This document shows positions 11,559 to 22,380 of a stretch of 64,000 nucleotides of DNA, one piece after another. The notes under the pieces are model-generated. The model did not search any database, was not told the origin of the DNA, and saw nothing but the letters and a program-made list of their open reading frames with translations. Position 1 is the stretch's first letter, and each line of letters opens with the position of its first letter. The stretch is from Pyrrhosoma nymphula (Eukaryota; Arthropoda; Insecta; Odonata; Coenagrionidae), in assembly GCA_963573305.1 (NCBI GenBank), contig OY754335.1, positions 18,887,501 through 18,951,500 of the forward strand, given 5' to 3'. The position numbers were made by a program, and so were the translations under genes.

Positions 11559-12308
11559 CATGATTAATGATAATACTTATTACTTTGCTACAAAATTTTT
11601 GTTATTATTTATTTTCTTCTTCTTTCAGGAGATCTAGGTCAAATAAGTTGGAATATTTTATATTATTTATTAATCTATTGCAATGTTTCGCATTTTTACC
11701 TATTTATCTATATAACTTCATCAGGGCTACAATGAAAATATGGGGCGTACTTACATCAATGGAATGTAGTTTGCAGTTTTTAGTGCATAAATTTATTAGA
11801 ATCTAATATGCTTTGACAACACTTAATTATATTTTGATTTTTGAAACAACCTAAATATACAACAATTGAAACAAACAATAAATAGCAACGAAAATATAAT
11901 CAAGCAATTATTTTAGAAGGAACTCTCTCTGAGGTATATTGAAAAATGAAATATTTATAAACTTTTTAACATAAATATGTACTAAAAACTGTAAACTATA
12001 TTCCATCGATGTAAAAACGCCCCATATTTTCATTGTAGCCCTAATGAAGCATAGATAAATATGCGAAACATTGGCAGAAAGTAATAAATAATAAAAAAAA
12101 TTCCAACTTAATTGACCTATATCTCCTGGAAGGAGAAGAAGAAAATAAATAATAATAAAAAGAGGTCATGAAAAAGAATCATCTAAAAATATTTATCGTA
12201 TGTACGACGCGTTTCACCGATGTAAAAATAAAGTACAATAAATAAGAGACAATCGACGTCGTAGACTAAATATTTGTAGAAAAGTAATAAGTATTATCAT
12301 TTATCATG
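11559..12308. mobile_element. Large foldback element with hammerhead-like cores
   Basis: The left arm (11559 to about 11795) is the reverse complement of about 11970-12308, with roughly 85-90 percent similarity by eye. The right arm carries an extra block of about 120 bases at 12160-12280. The arms enclose about 170 AT-rich bases. Both arms contain CTGATGA-like and GAAA blocks in hammerhead order. The extra block holds, on the minus strand, GAAACGCGTC, the GAAA plus palindromic stem III seen in the other hammerhead sites. The element encodes no protein and I see no clear target duplication. It is probably a palindromic non-autonomous derivative of a Penelope-like element, an inference from motif content. 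Confidence 0.7.
12041..12071 (+). ncRNA. Hammerhead-ribozyme-like motif (mutated core)
   Basis: The order is CTAATGA (consensus CTGANGA with one change), stem II GCATA/TATGC around GATAAA, GAAA, then ACATT followed by GGC. The GGC pairs with GCC just before the core to give a 3-bp stem I. The G-to-A change in the core probably abolishes cleavage. The inverted partner on the minus strand, 11686-11724, keeps an intact CTGATGA and GAAA, but its stem II no longer pairs. Confidence 0.5.
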
Positions 12309-13299
12309 TGTACTAATATTATAGACTTCTACGAAGTGAAGCCTGCCATTGTCAAGTTTACCAAATCTTAGCCTCAAGAGTAGCCTCAAAGTCTCTTGCG
12401 GCTATCAAAGCAGTCCTTCCATGAGCTGTGTCGCACACTCTATATATCCGCTAACATTTCTTGGAAAATTTAAAATTATGAGCCCAGCTAGATTTCATCA
12501 GACTTAAATCAATCGGGAATGGTGAACCGAACTGAGAGCTCTTCTATATGCTGATTTTATTGGAGGACTATTTCGCGACTGGGAGAAAAGAATCCCGAGT
12601 CACCCATAAAGCTGATTAACGATCTTACGCATGCGAGCCCGGGGGACTTTTTAGTGAGGTCTGTCCTTTCAGCAGACAAGTACCCGCTGGTTTCTCGTCC
12701 ATCGAAGTCACCTCATGAAATAGTGTTACTCTCGTATATTTTCCTCCAGACGTTTTCATGCATTTCCTTTGAGCACTCAGCGTAATTACCTTGGATTTAT
12801 TTCTCCATCATACGCTGTTTTATTTATTTATTTATTACACTGCTACTGCAATTAGACATTGTCTGGTGGAAATATATCATTAGTTTCGGTTGAAATAAAA
12901 TGTATAACAAGGTTTAAAAAATACATATACCTACATACAACATCAAACACTCCTCTCGTTTTTTATGTGTAACATTTTTTTTTAAATATTTACATTTCTT
13001 AGTTAAGGTTTTGTGAGTTCTGGTAATTCATTCCATTCCAAGACCCCACGATTTAAGGAGTATTTGGCAGCAATCTATGTCATAAAATTGTTTCCTGAAC
13101 AATCACGCTGATATTTACATCGGTTTTTGTCACCATTGCCCAAGAAAAAAATCTTACATGTGACTGGTGCTTATTGCTCATATCCCTTTGTGCGTCGTCG
13201 TTCCTTTAGTCCATTTTCTCAAAATACTTTTTCCAGGATCGTCCATTCAGTTGCATTGAAGTTGATTGAAGATGGTGATATTTTCATATTGCGACCACT
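12309..13299. other. No gene seen; contains a possible retroelement tail
   Basis: A (TTTA)n run at 12818-12837 on the plus strand is, on the minus strand, AATAAA plus an AATA-repeat tail. This would fit the 3' end of a short retroelement extending toward 13000. There is no other supported feature. Confidence 0.4.
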
Positions 13300-13855
13300 T
13301 TAAGACAGTTTGAGCGACATAGTTCCCTAATCATAATGGATACCATGTTCGATTTTTTTAATTTCAGTGTCTGTAAGAAGTATGCAGTAATATTGTTATA
13401 TTAATGGTCCAAAATATAGTTATATTCGATCCAAAATCTCAATAATTAATTAAATATATCTACATAAGTCTCTAACGTGACTCACTTCTTCACGCCCGCG
13501 CCGTACGGCTAAAAAGCCTTCAAAGCGGCAAGTTTTTTGCGATTCTGTAAAAAATACTGCGAGGAGTTGTAAATTAATTTTTATAAATACATAGTTGAGA
13601 AAAAATACTAACTACACACCGTTAGTTTTTTGACAAAATCTAAGTGATATAAATTCCTAATTTTTTCAACATTCTCCCTCTGGAGCGCACAGCCGTAATC
13701 TATCCCATGTAAAACAGCTTGTATTTTTAGGCAAATTGCTCTAAAAGTAGTTCGAAAAAGGGTTAATATTTTGATGTCATTGGAAAGATGAGAGTTTTAT
13801 CTTTAAAATAAATTTAAATTTTAGGTGAAGTGATTTTTCGCTGAAACTTCTTTAA
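13300..13855 (+). mobile_element. TTAA-flanked DNA element, family 1, copy A
   Basis: This 556-bp block is colinear with 52288-52838 over its full length at roughly 75 percent similarity by eye. Its ends are TTAAGACAGTTTGAGCGA and, inverted, TTAAAGAAGTTTCAGCGA. These are degenerate forms of the ends of the better copy (TTAAGGTGGTTTGAGCGA). Both ends carry TTAA. There is no open frame, so this is a non-autonomous, MITE-like element. TTAA duplications are characteristic of piggyBac-type transposases; a TA target with AAGGTGG ends cannot be excluded. Confidence 0.8.
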
Positions 13856-15912
13856 TAGCAACATTTGTTTCCATGAAACAATGTGACTTTTTGGGAATAA
13901 ATAGTGTCGAGTAAATGGTTCTAATTAACAGGAATAATTAAAATATGTGTTTGTTACGGAAAAGGTGAGAGCATGATTCAAACAAAACACGTCATGAATA
14001 AAATTAAGTGTTATTGTAAATTTTTAATTTAGTAATCAAATTAACAGTAGCCTATTAGGTACAGCCATGGCCTAGTCACTGCGGGTCGTGGGGTTCAAAA
14101 CCGATAGACGTGTGTTCGGACTCATCAAAACGTGTAGTCTTCTCGGTGCCAGATCCTTGCGGGAACTAAAACACGTCACAGGGTCCATTTCGCTAAAGGG
14201 TTAATACTGATTGCCGTTGTCCTTAAAATTAGGGGACTTAAAATTGAAATGGATCTTCTTGTTTTAAAATATGATAGTGTAGTCGGCATTTATGACTTCA
14301 CTGCATTTTATACTGCTTCGCTTACGCTGCTTTTACGCTGATTCGCTATTACGCTGATTGAACAAGTTCCCCATAACATGAAAACATAGGTTCAAAAACA
14401 TTTTGAACTACACTTCAAAAGAATTAGAAAGTTTATGTTGGGAATGGAGTGCATAAGAAATTATGAAAGCCTTCCGCTCGTCAATTACGTTTTTCATAGT
14501 ATTATTCCATTACATAAATCACAGGTGGTATTAAACTTGAGATACCTAATATCAAAAAACAGCTTGCATATAAATTAAATCTTGATTTTTATAGACAATA
14601 ATTTTGGCAACAACATTATCACCGTCGTAAACGATCTAAATGAGCTATATAAAAATTAAAGTACAGTACTGTATAAGCTTCATGTAACGTGACTGATCGT
14701 ACGCATGTGAGAGGTCAAATCGTTCAACTTCCAACATGCTCCATTGTCTGTTTCTATTGGACGGAACGGGAGACGTTTGACATTTAAACCCTTATTTGCA
14801 TCAGATCAACATGCGCCCGACTATAGCTCGTATATTTTATCTTTTCGCAGCTAGTAACAGATATACTTTTTTCTAGATTCGAAAGTGAACCTGATGTGAT
14901 ATTGCAATATCAATTAAAAGTTAATATCTGAATCCTCAAAAATTCTATCTTCGAATTCAATTGATATTTTTTGGAATCACTTCGATTCGAAGGTAAATCA
15001 CGTATGAAAAGGTTATTGCTGTCAACAATTCAACAAATATGCAGGATATCTCTCTGCGTTGTTATTGATTCAAAGACAACTCGCGATTTAAACGGGAAAC
15101 TCTGATTGGAATTGATATCCATAGCTGTCTTATTCATTTATTGAATATCTCATGTAACATGACTCCTTCTGAACAGGAAACAATCTGTTCATATGTATTT
15201 GGGCTCGCAATACTCGTACAACCAAATAACAGTTTAAGCATTGTCTCTGACGTAGGTTTTTGCGGCGTTCAGGTTCGTAGTTAGGCATATTTTCGGGTTT
15301 CGTCTGCGTTGGCATTAGTGGTGGTATAAAGTGTTTTCGGAGTGAAAAAGCCGCAGATGCTACTGTTTCGGTCAGATGACTGTTGCAAACAACAGGATAA
15401 TTTCGTGAACGTGCCGCAGCCACAACGGCGTTGCGCTCTGTGCTGTGCAGCGGCAACTGATAGCTGAAGCTGAATGTTTCGTCTTCTATTCTGTTCCAGT
15501 TGCACTGCAGGTGTGAGGCTGCGTTGCGGTTATAAGATGCGATTTGTTGGATTTGAATCTGTTGCAAGCGGTCGCTGGTTTATTCAGCCAACGCACAAAT
15601 TCGGACAACACATTCAACAACGACGCCTGTCGTTGCAGATAGAATATAACTGTGAAGTACCTATCTTTCATGATTCCAAATTAAATCGTTCCTTTATTTG
15701 AATGAAATATTTCTTATTGCACAGCATACAGAACTACCAGCCATGTTCTAACAGCGCCGATCGATCGCCTGTTGTTTGGTGTGCCTCTGGCTGTTATCCG
15801 CAACAGGGTGGCTCGCGGAACTGTTTCATTTTGAAACTGTTTCGGTTGCGGAACAGTTACAATGAAACCGTTGTGTTCTCTTAGTGCCACCACTAGTTGG
15901 CATCATAATTTA
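13856..15912. other. No convincing gene; GC-richer part at 15.2-15.9 kb
   Basis: About 15130-15880 is less AT-rich and carries overlapping open frames on both strands, the longest being 145 codons on the minus strand (15130-15567). The encoded sequence is rich in Gln, Asn and Arg without a domain, and opposite-strand frames are equally open. I cannot support a gene. It could be a decayed transposase or an unrecognised exon. Confidence 0.4.
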
Positions 15913-16030
15913 GATGGCGACGGTTCACCTTCTGTGCCGTCGGCGTCTTCAGGCCGGGCTGAAGTGAAGAGCAATTCAGTCTGGCCTGATGACGCCTACG
16001 TCACAGTAGGTGAGACTTCGCCATCAAGAA
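15913..16030. repeat. Palindrome carrying two inverted hammerhead-like motifs
   Basis: Left (15913-15960) and right (about 15980-16030) halves are reverse complements, with GATGGCGA at both outer ends. Right motif, plus strand 15986-16016: CTGATGA, stem II CCTAC/GTAGG, GAGA (consensus GAAA), ACTTC, then GCCA. The GCCA pairs with TGGC before the core to make a 4-bp stem I. Left motif, minus strand 15952-15919: CTGAAGA, a weaker stem II, GAAC, CGTC, then GCC pairing with GGC. Together the halves imply an ancestor with CTGATGA, GAAACGTC and a 4-bp stem I. Each half now has one or more core changes. Confidence 0.55.
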
Positions 16031-16129
16031 TGATGTCAACGCGGACTGCCTACTGCGATTCTGATAGGTAGACAAGAATTAACTTTATGTTGAAAAGGTT
16101 GCAGTGGATACGCCAGTAAAGCTCTTGAA

Positions 16130-16612
16130 TACAATGTATGAATAACATTAAATTGGGTTTGATGACAAAATCCCTCTATAAGATACTAACATTCAACAGA
16201 GGATTACACAATTATGATACTATCAATTGAAATTTCCACCTTCCGATGAGAACTAAGTTCTCAACACAGATGTCACTTTTTTACATGGGATTAGCATTAT
16301 ACAACTCAATTTCCACCGAATTAAGGAGCGTTATAAATGTGGCTGTATTGAATAGGAGGATTTAGGAATGGTTGATAATTGGAAAGTACTAAATATAAAT
16401 ATGTATATTTATATTTAGTATAATATGTAGGGGAATTAAAAAGGATAGTGTGACAGTTAAAGTAGGTATACTGCAGAGGTGAATACGGGCATGTTATAAA
16501 TATTTCATGTCTTGGGTGTGAAAAGTTGAATATTTTCACTATATGTAACCAGAACTGTATTTGCACTTTGAAATAGCTTTATGCTAAATAAACGCAATCA
16601 TTATTGTTATTG
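16130..16612 (+). pseudogene. LINE remnant, C-terminal end and 3' UTR
   Basis: The plus strand at about 16270-16370 reads QMSLFYMGLALYNSISTELR and ends in a short tail and stop. The order FY-x-G-x-x-LYN-x-x, then a basic stretch and stop, is the usual C-terminus of many Jockey-type LINE ORF2 proteins. Upstream residues fit the same protein only with a frameshift. AATAAA at 16587-16592 precedes a (TTATTG)-like end at about 16612. The copy is 5' truncated and broken. Confidence 0.55.
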
Positions 16613-17780
16613 GCAAGCAATGGATGCAGGTTGGTTCCAAATAACTGATGATAGACTGAAGCTTAGTGATCACGCTAAATCTTTATTTTGAAACAGAATA
16701 AAATACTGCCCGGGTTCCAACGACAAAGTATCACCTTCGGGTGAAAGACGTTTAGATCTGGGCGGACGTACGTACTAACTGTCAAGGCCATCCGCACGTT
16801 CAAGGTTTCATAGCATCATTAATCCCGCTTGCCGGAGATGAACTGACTTGCTGGTGATTCGTTAAAGATTTCCTCAAATAATTCCTCAGATGACGACGCA
16901 TTTCGAAGAAAACCGCAAACTGAATTTTTTCTTTCGCATCTCGTTAAGGAACGATGCTTAATCGCCGTCAATCGAGGAACGATACTTCTCGAGGCCGTGG
17001 AACTTAATCGTGGGCTACGAGAACCGTTTCTCTTACACAGACGTATAATTGTCGACGACGTATATCTACGACGTATAATTGTCGAGAATCCTCGATGCAG
17101 GAACTGGTGATTTATTAGTTTAATTTACCAGTTACATGAGATATACTTTCGGTTTTGAGGTAAATATTTGGCATTTTTCAACTTAAAAGTTATGTTAAAA
17201 CTCTTAATCTTCTGCTTGCTTTTATCATTTTCATTTCCTTTTGATTTGAATAACCTGATTGATAGGTTCCTGAACAACAATTAAAAAAGTATTTTGACTT
17301 TAAATCTATCCTAGGAATACACGCCAAATGCTATTTATGACAGAGTTATTGAGATATAACGTGCATTTTCAATTAGCGCTGGTATTCAGGCATTTGTTAG
17401 CTGCTGTCACGAGATTCAATGTCGTTTTACTGTCGCGGTTTTTTGCTTTGATTCAAGTCTGTCCGAGTGCTTGATGATGATTTGCTGCCCTCACTTTATG
17501 TACATCGATAATTTGCCACGTAATTCTCAAGGAGGAACTTCAGTTTGATGAGATAAAAGATTTAATTGGTCGTATATTTATCTAATTGGTCACTGCACTA
17601 ACATTAGGTACGTTGAAACCCGATAATCATTAATGCGCTGGAGTGAGAAGATACAGACTAGCTATGACTTCGATCTCTGTACGATTTTTATCATTGAATC
17701 CGTGTGTATTTCTACTTTGATCACACATTTCAATTGAAAAGATAAATAGCGATTTTTGGCCAAAGTCAATTCAATATGTC
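16613..17780. other. No gene seen; one short direct repeat
   Basis: ACGTATAATTGTCGA occurs twice, about 28 bases apart, at 17043-17088, with a related ACGTATATC between. Otherwise there is no open frame, tRNA or transposon end that I can support. Confidence 0.5.
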
Positions 17781-17844
17781 ATATTCATTTCAAGAAAGTT
17801 TTGTACTTTTCTACACTTTTTATTTTTTTAAACACTACGCGTTT

Positions 17845-18718
17845 CACCTACGTATTTTAGAGGAACATCGAATTTCCTTGATTTATCGATTTCAATTACT
17901 GGGCATAGGCATGATTTTTCCATCTACAGGAAACCTTCATACACAGACCACACCATTCCTAGCGATTCATTTCATCATTTTTCCCACAAAAATGCTGCTC
18001 TAAATTCTATGATTCATCGCCTTTTAAATATTCCTCTTACCCCAAAGGAATATAAAGCTGAACTGAATTATATAATTTCTATAGCCATCAACAATGGCTT
18101 TACGCCGGATTTAGTCTGCAAATTACTTAGTAAAAACGAAACATATTGGCTCTGTAACAGATTTCCTCCGCAGAGCCAACTAAACTGACAAATTTTAAGA
18201 AATATACTCTAATTCTCTAATTTATGAAAATAACTCTTCCTTTCTTGAGATACATTTCACATAAAATTTCGAACCACCTACCAAGCTCTCTGAAAGGCGC
18301 TTTTTACACACCCCTAACCCTATCCAAAATTCTAGTGGACGGTAAAGACAAACAGGATAAACTTTTTAAGTCGGGTATGTATAAAATTAAATGCAATAGC
18401 TGCAATATAGTTTATATTGGTCAAACCGGTCGAAATTTTTAAACACGCATTAAAGAACATGTTCATAGTTTAAATAATAGAGATTCTGTCTCTCTTTTTG
18501 CTAAACACCTTATAGAGTACAATCATGTCAGTGACTTTACCCCTGAAATTTTACATTTCCTTCCCAAAGGTCTAAAAATGGATGCATTTGAACAAATTGA
18601 AATTATCAGGCATTCTCCAAATCTATGCAATGAGCAGCTTTTTACACATACCTCCCAACTACTTTCTGGAAAAATTTCGTTAAGAAACGTTGACCTTTCT
18701 CATACCACCACCCCTTGA
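17845..18718 (+). pseudogene. Penelope-like protein C-terminus with GIY-YIG endonuclease
   Basis: The coding remnant runs from the end of the reverse-transcriptase region (LDLSISITG, then DFSIYRKPSYT near 17875-17945) through a linker (HRLLNIPLTPKEYKAELNYI near 18015-18070) to the endonuclease. The endonuclease frame is open from 18224 to a single TAA at 18440-18442, then continues in the same frame to TGA at 18716-18718. It shows GMYKIKC-x2-C, YIGQTGR, TRIKEH, EQIEI and CNEQ, which are the GIY, YIG, Arg, Glu and Asn positions expected of the nuclease plus the CxxC insertion typical of Penelope. Upstream parts sit in other frames, so there are at least two frameshifts plus the stop. GIY-YIG nicks target DNA for target-primed reverse transcription; this copy cannot make the protein. 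Confidence 0.9.
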
Positions 18719-18907
18719 TTTGATTATTTTTTCCAAGCATTGTAAGCAAATTTTTGTTGTTATTTTTTTCATGTTAACACCTTTTTTTACCCTCCTTTTT
18801 CTTTTTGTTTCATTTCCTTTTTGTAATTTTTTGAATGTAAACATTTCTTGAAAATCAAATTTAATGTTCTTTATCTAACAACGACAACAATACCATATGT
18901 AAACACA

Positions 18908-18957
18908 CTACTACACCTGACGATGCCAGAAAATTGGTGAAATGCATAGTGTTTTAT
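18908..18957 (+). ncRNA. Hammerhead ribozyme at the Penelope-like 3' end
   Basis: The motif has all three stems. CTGACGA (18917-18923) is followed by stem II GCCA/TGGT (4 bp, one wobble) around GAAAAT, then GAAA (18939-18942), then the palindrome ATGCAT (18942-18947) as a short stem III, with A18948 as the nucleotide before the cleavage point. Stem I pairs CACA, reading back from 18916, with GTGT at 18949-18952, and two more pairs form after a small internal loop. The palindromic stem III suggests the active form is a dimer, as known for Penelope hammerheads. ATGCAT looks like CpG decay of ACGCGT, which is present in the left terminal repeat. Confidence 0.75.
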
Positions 18958-19004
18958 AAAAATAAAAAGTGTATAAAAGTACAAAACTTTATTGAAATGA
19001 ATAT

Positions 19005-19711
19005 TAAAAAGTTTCTACAAAGTAGAACCTGAAGCTGTGGATTTTATTCAATCCGTAATTTCTTTCTCCACACTATACTTGCCATCAAAAATATATCCTC
19101 AACATATTTAAATGGCTACAGTGGATTTGAATTTTACACTCTATCTATGCATTGAAAGAACTGATTAATCTATTCGTTTTATCATGCAGAAGTGTGGCCA
19201 CGTTACGTCTAATGCTTTAGTAGACATATGAATTACATCCGTGGCCTTAAGAATCTTATGCTGATTATATGGATGTGAATGATAAACGGAAGGACTCAAC
19301 AGTTACAAAGCCCGAAGGCGTTTTAGCAAAACTACGTGATGGCTCTGATTCAGTTGCAGTCTTAGTAATTCTGCCTCTCAAATTATTGTTTCGTGTAGTT
19401 CGTGTAGTCAGGGATGATTAGAGGCAATACTTATTGTCAGCATTTATTGTGCCCCTTTCCTTGAATTTTCGTTTCACGAAACCTGTACGTATGCGTTACA
19501 TACATTTGAAAAAACAACGGGTAACGGATCGGGTTACCAGGTTGTTTCTAATAATATGCTTTTATTCCAATTAATGGGGGTTTATCATTTGATTGCTTTT
19601 TCGATATTACCGTTGAAATCAAACTTTTAATGGTTTTCATATAGATTTTCGGATATCCATTTTTAATTTAAAAAAAACTTTGTAATTTTACACTCTTTAT
19701 TTAAAAACTGC
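19005..19711. other. No gene seen
   Basis: AT-rich sequence after the Penelope-like element, with no open frame above 60 codons and no recognised repeat. Confidence 0.5.
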
Positions 19712-19760
19712 GACCGGTTTCACCATAATTAGGCTTCTATGGCACATTCTAAAGCTTATA
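19712..19760 (-). ncRNA. Relic of a second hammerhead type (palindrome ACCGGT)
   Basis: On the minus strand, a stem II of GCCATA/TATGGT precedes GAAACCGGTC, i.e. GAAA plus the palindrome ACCGGT and a C at the cleavage position. The CTGANGA block is degenerate (TTTAGAA), so this is a relic. It is followed by a TTTTTAAATAAAGAGTG segment resembling the AATAAAAAGTG after the Penelope-like hammerhead at 18.95 kb, suggesting another Penelope-like terminus. No protein remnant is attached. Confidence 0.4.
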
Positions 19761-19789
19761 TCATACAATATATACCCATAGAAAGTTAA

Positions 19790-19925
19790 AAATGGTGGGG
19801 GTTTGAAATGGGGGAGAGAGGAGCAGGGCGATTGGGGCATGGCAGAGTGAGAAGGGGTAGTGGAAAAAACGAGAGGAAAGGAAGGAAAGTGAATCGGGGG
19901 AAGAGAGTGGGAGGAGTAGAAGGTC
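19790..19925 (+). repeat. Purine-rich tract
   Basis: About 130 bases of G- and A-rich sequence on the plus strand with no fixed period. Low-complexity sequence; it explains the Ser/Pro-rich open frame on the minus strand. Confidence 0.7.
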
Positions 19926-21784
19926 ACCAAGTTATACTGTTTCCTATTTTTTTAAAAAGGAAGATTGGTTAAAGCCCCAGCCCAAATATCTGTGACTGAA
20001 AGGCAAGGAAATTAGGCTAAGATCTGCCGAAACAATGATTCAAAAAAGCCCGCGAAGTGAGGAGCTGCAATTTATTATATTTACGGAGTTGCTTCGAAAC
20101 ATTAAAACCTAATAATAATCAAATAACTAATCGTAGAAAGTTGCATTTTTTTCTGTTTCCGCAAAACGACCTCTGACGTCATTTCATCAATCGATCAAAG
20201 GCCCGAGGATCGATTCCCGGCGAAGACGGATATTTTTTCAGTGTTTTCTAAATCTTTACCTACTCTATACGACAGAAGTGGAAATCATCACAAAAGCCTT
20301 TTAAAGGCATATTTTAGAATGAATCGCGAAGAAGAGGGAAGAAGCGATGGGTGAAATGGCGTCATGGCCGTTATATGGGAAGGTTTCCCGTCCATTCAAC
20401 TTTAGACTCCTATATCTCTGGCAATTTTTGGAATCTTTAAGATATGATTTGCAAAAGATCATTTGCCATGGTCCCCTGCACGATAAAGTAAAAATCAAAA
20501 ATGGTGACAAACCCCCATTGCCGGATGGCATATAAAATAATGCTAATGAAGTCGCGCTGAGGTCTCATCAGGACCAAGTCACCTAAACGCTCACATAGGC
20601 CGACTTAATTAGTAAGCAGTTTATTAGTTTTATTAGTCTGGTTAACGCTAGGTCTATTTGCCATTTCATGCGCCGTAGTAGGTGCGACCCTCAAGAATTC
20701 CTCCACTAGGAAAAACATAACCAGATGGTAGCATTCAACATATTTGGGGAGCTTTCCGTGCAAGATGTTGAGGTCAGCGCAGATCGGAACACTTCAGCGT
20801 ACGCGAGCGACGATGAACGGAGCAATGCACTCAAGCGAATCATTCTATAACCGGGTAATTCAGTAACCAGGTAACGTTCTTGTAGTTTTACTCAATACAC
20901 GGTCGAATGCTTTGCAAATAGTTTAAAAACTCGTTCAAAATACATGATTTAAGAGGTTCGCCTTTTACCGCAAAGCAATTTAAAGCTTAAAACTATCCAT
21001 ATTTGACGCCTTTGATGAAATTTAAAGATATAAAGTGTGTGAAATTTTGACATGAAAATGAGGAGTGCTGACGGAGTTCTACGAAAACAAAACATAATCA
21101 TGGTGCGTGTGGGAGCCTATTTGCGGTTACTGCGTAGGGTTTCAGCAGAGTTCCGATATTATTTATTGCTATAACGGCCTCAGTTTTACATTCCGAGTGA
21201 TTTTGATCGCTCGCATTAATATCAACCCAATGACGAAACTATCCCATGGGGAGAGGGCTCAAGTTGTTCCAAAGACGAAATTTGTGAAACTTTTTTTCCT
21301 CGAAATACACGAGCCAAAATCAAGACAATCAGAAGTCAAACATGTTTCTCCATTTTATTTCCTGTTGGATCCATTGATGACTCGAGACATCCAATATCAT
21401 CTTTTTTTGGGCGGCATCATTGCGTAGTGACCGGTTACCAGAAACATCATGCAGGGACTTTACGACACGCCGGTGACTGGTGCACCGGGAAAGGCGAACT
21501 CAACCCGGTTAAGAGATTTAATTGCCCCAGGGCTCAGACTCCAAAGCTCGAACTTCGGGATTCGGGTGGATGTTTCTTTGGTTTTGCCTCACATCCTCGG
21601 CCATACATAAATTTCATCTTCTCCCGACAGCTTCATGGGAGATCAACCTTGCGAAACCTGATACCAGTGTCGTCTGTTACAAATGCACACGGTGGGAACT
21701 GCGGTAGCTGCGGACACGCCCCAATACTAATTTGGGATATTGGACGGAGTGACGCGCAACATGCACCACGATTGAATTTTTGAA
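19926..21784. other. No supported gene
   Basis: Open frames of 106 and 118 codons at 21107-21427 and 21427-21783 (plus) overlap other open frames and show no domain. A B-box-like GAGGATCGATTCCCGG at about 20206 has no A box at a workable distance. Confidence 0.45.
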
Positions 21785-22380
21785 AGAGATATTACATAAA
21801 CGTGCCCTTAAGGCAATATACGAAATATCAATCAGAACTCCTGGTAAACCTCTCTTCATCTCTTCAAAGATTTTGACCTTACGCTCCCTCTACATTCTCA
21901 CTTGTGCCACTTTTGTAAAATGCAATCAGACATATTCATGAAGAACACAGAATTCCATCACCATAACACTCGCGGAAAAGAAATCATACATATCCATTTT
22001 CTCGTATTTATTTTCTCACTCCCAGAAAGGTCCACACCACTCTGCTTCTGCCATCTATAATAATCTGCCTAGTTACATCAAGTCTACACCCTCTATAAAG
22101 TTATTTGTCAGGAAGTTAAAAGTATTTCTAGCTGGATCTGGCTATTATAGCATGGATGAGTTTCTAATGGACAAAAGAGTATAAGCACTGCATATATATG
22201 TTTTCTCTATTTTGAAATATTATCTATCTGCAATGTGTGTGACTTCATTGGCACCTAATGTGACCAACAAATACCATATGTAATTGTAATTTTTGTACTT
22301 TTACATAATTTTTTATGACGTGTCTTATATCTTACTTTTGTGAGATCCTTGGACAAATAAATTATTATTATTACTATTAT
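21785..22380 (+). pseudogene. Jockey-type LINE remnant, 5'-truncated, with TTA-repeat tail
   Basis: The plus strand encodes the C-terminal end of a non-LTR reverse-transcriptase protein, with frameshifts. It starts near HKRALKAIYEISIRTPGKPL (about 21800-21860). The end is clear: SAIYNNLPSYIKS, then KLFVRKLKVFL, then YYSMDEFLMDKRV and a stop at about 22180. The YN-LPS-I and FLVRKLK / YS-DEFL pattern is characteristic of Jockey-related elements in insects. About 180 bases of 3' UTR follow, with AATAAA at 22356-22361 and a (TTA)n tail to about 22380. The 5' truncation at about 21785 is typical of incomplete reverse transcription. Confidence 0.8.

Larger units (their letters stand above)
17781..19004 (+). 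mobile_element. Penelope-like element, 5'-truncated, with inverted terminal repeats
   Basis: The element holds the C-terminal part of a Penelope-like protein, bounded by inverted repeats of about 68 bases (17781-17848 and 18937-19004). Both repeats carry an ATTCATTTCAA block and a T-rich segment. Penelope-like elements commonly have terminal repeats in direct or inverted arrangement and carry hammerhead ribozymes there. A hammerhead lies at the right end. The left repeat holds GAAACGCGTA on the minus strand, which looks like a less mutated version of the right-hand stem III region. Most of the reverse transcriptase is missing, so the copy is not autonomous. Confidence 0.85.

Noticed and set aside
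14053..14200. SINE-like segment with GGCCTAGTCACTG and GGGGTTCAAAACC
   Set aside because: A- and B-box matches are weak and only a short similar piece (33.89 kb) was found; left unannotated.
15130..15567. 145-codon minus-strand open frame in a GC-richer patch
   Set aside because: Frames are also open on the opposite strand and no motif is recognisable; not enough to call a gene.
20195..20235. B-box-like GAGGATCGATTCCCGG
   Set aside because: No A box at tRNA spacing and no clover-leaf; treated as chance or an unrecognisable SINE scrap.
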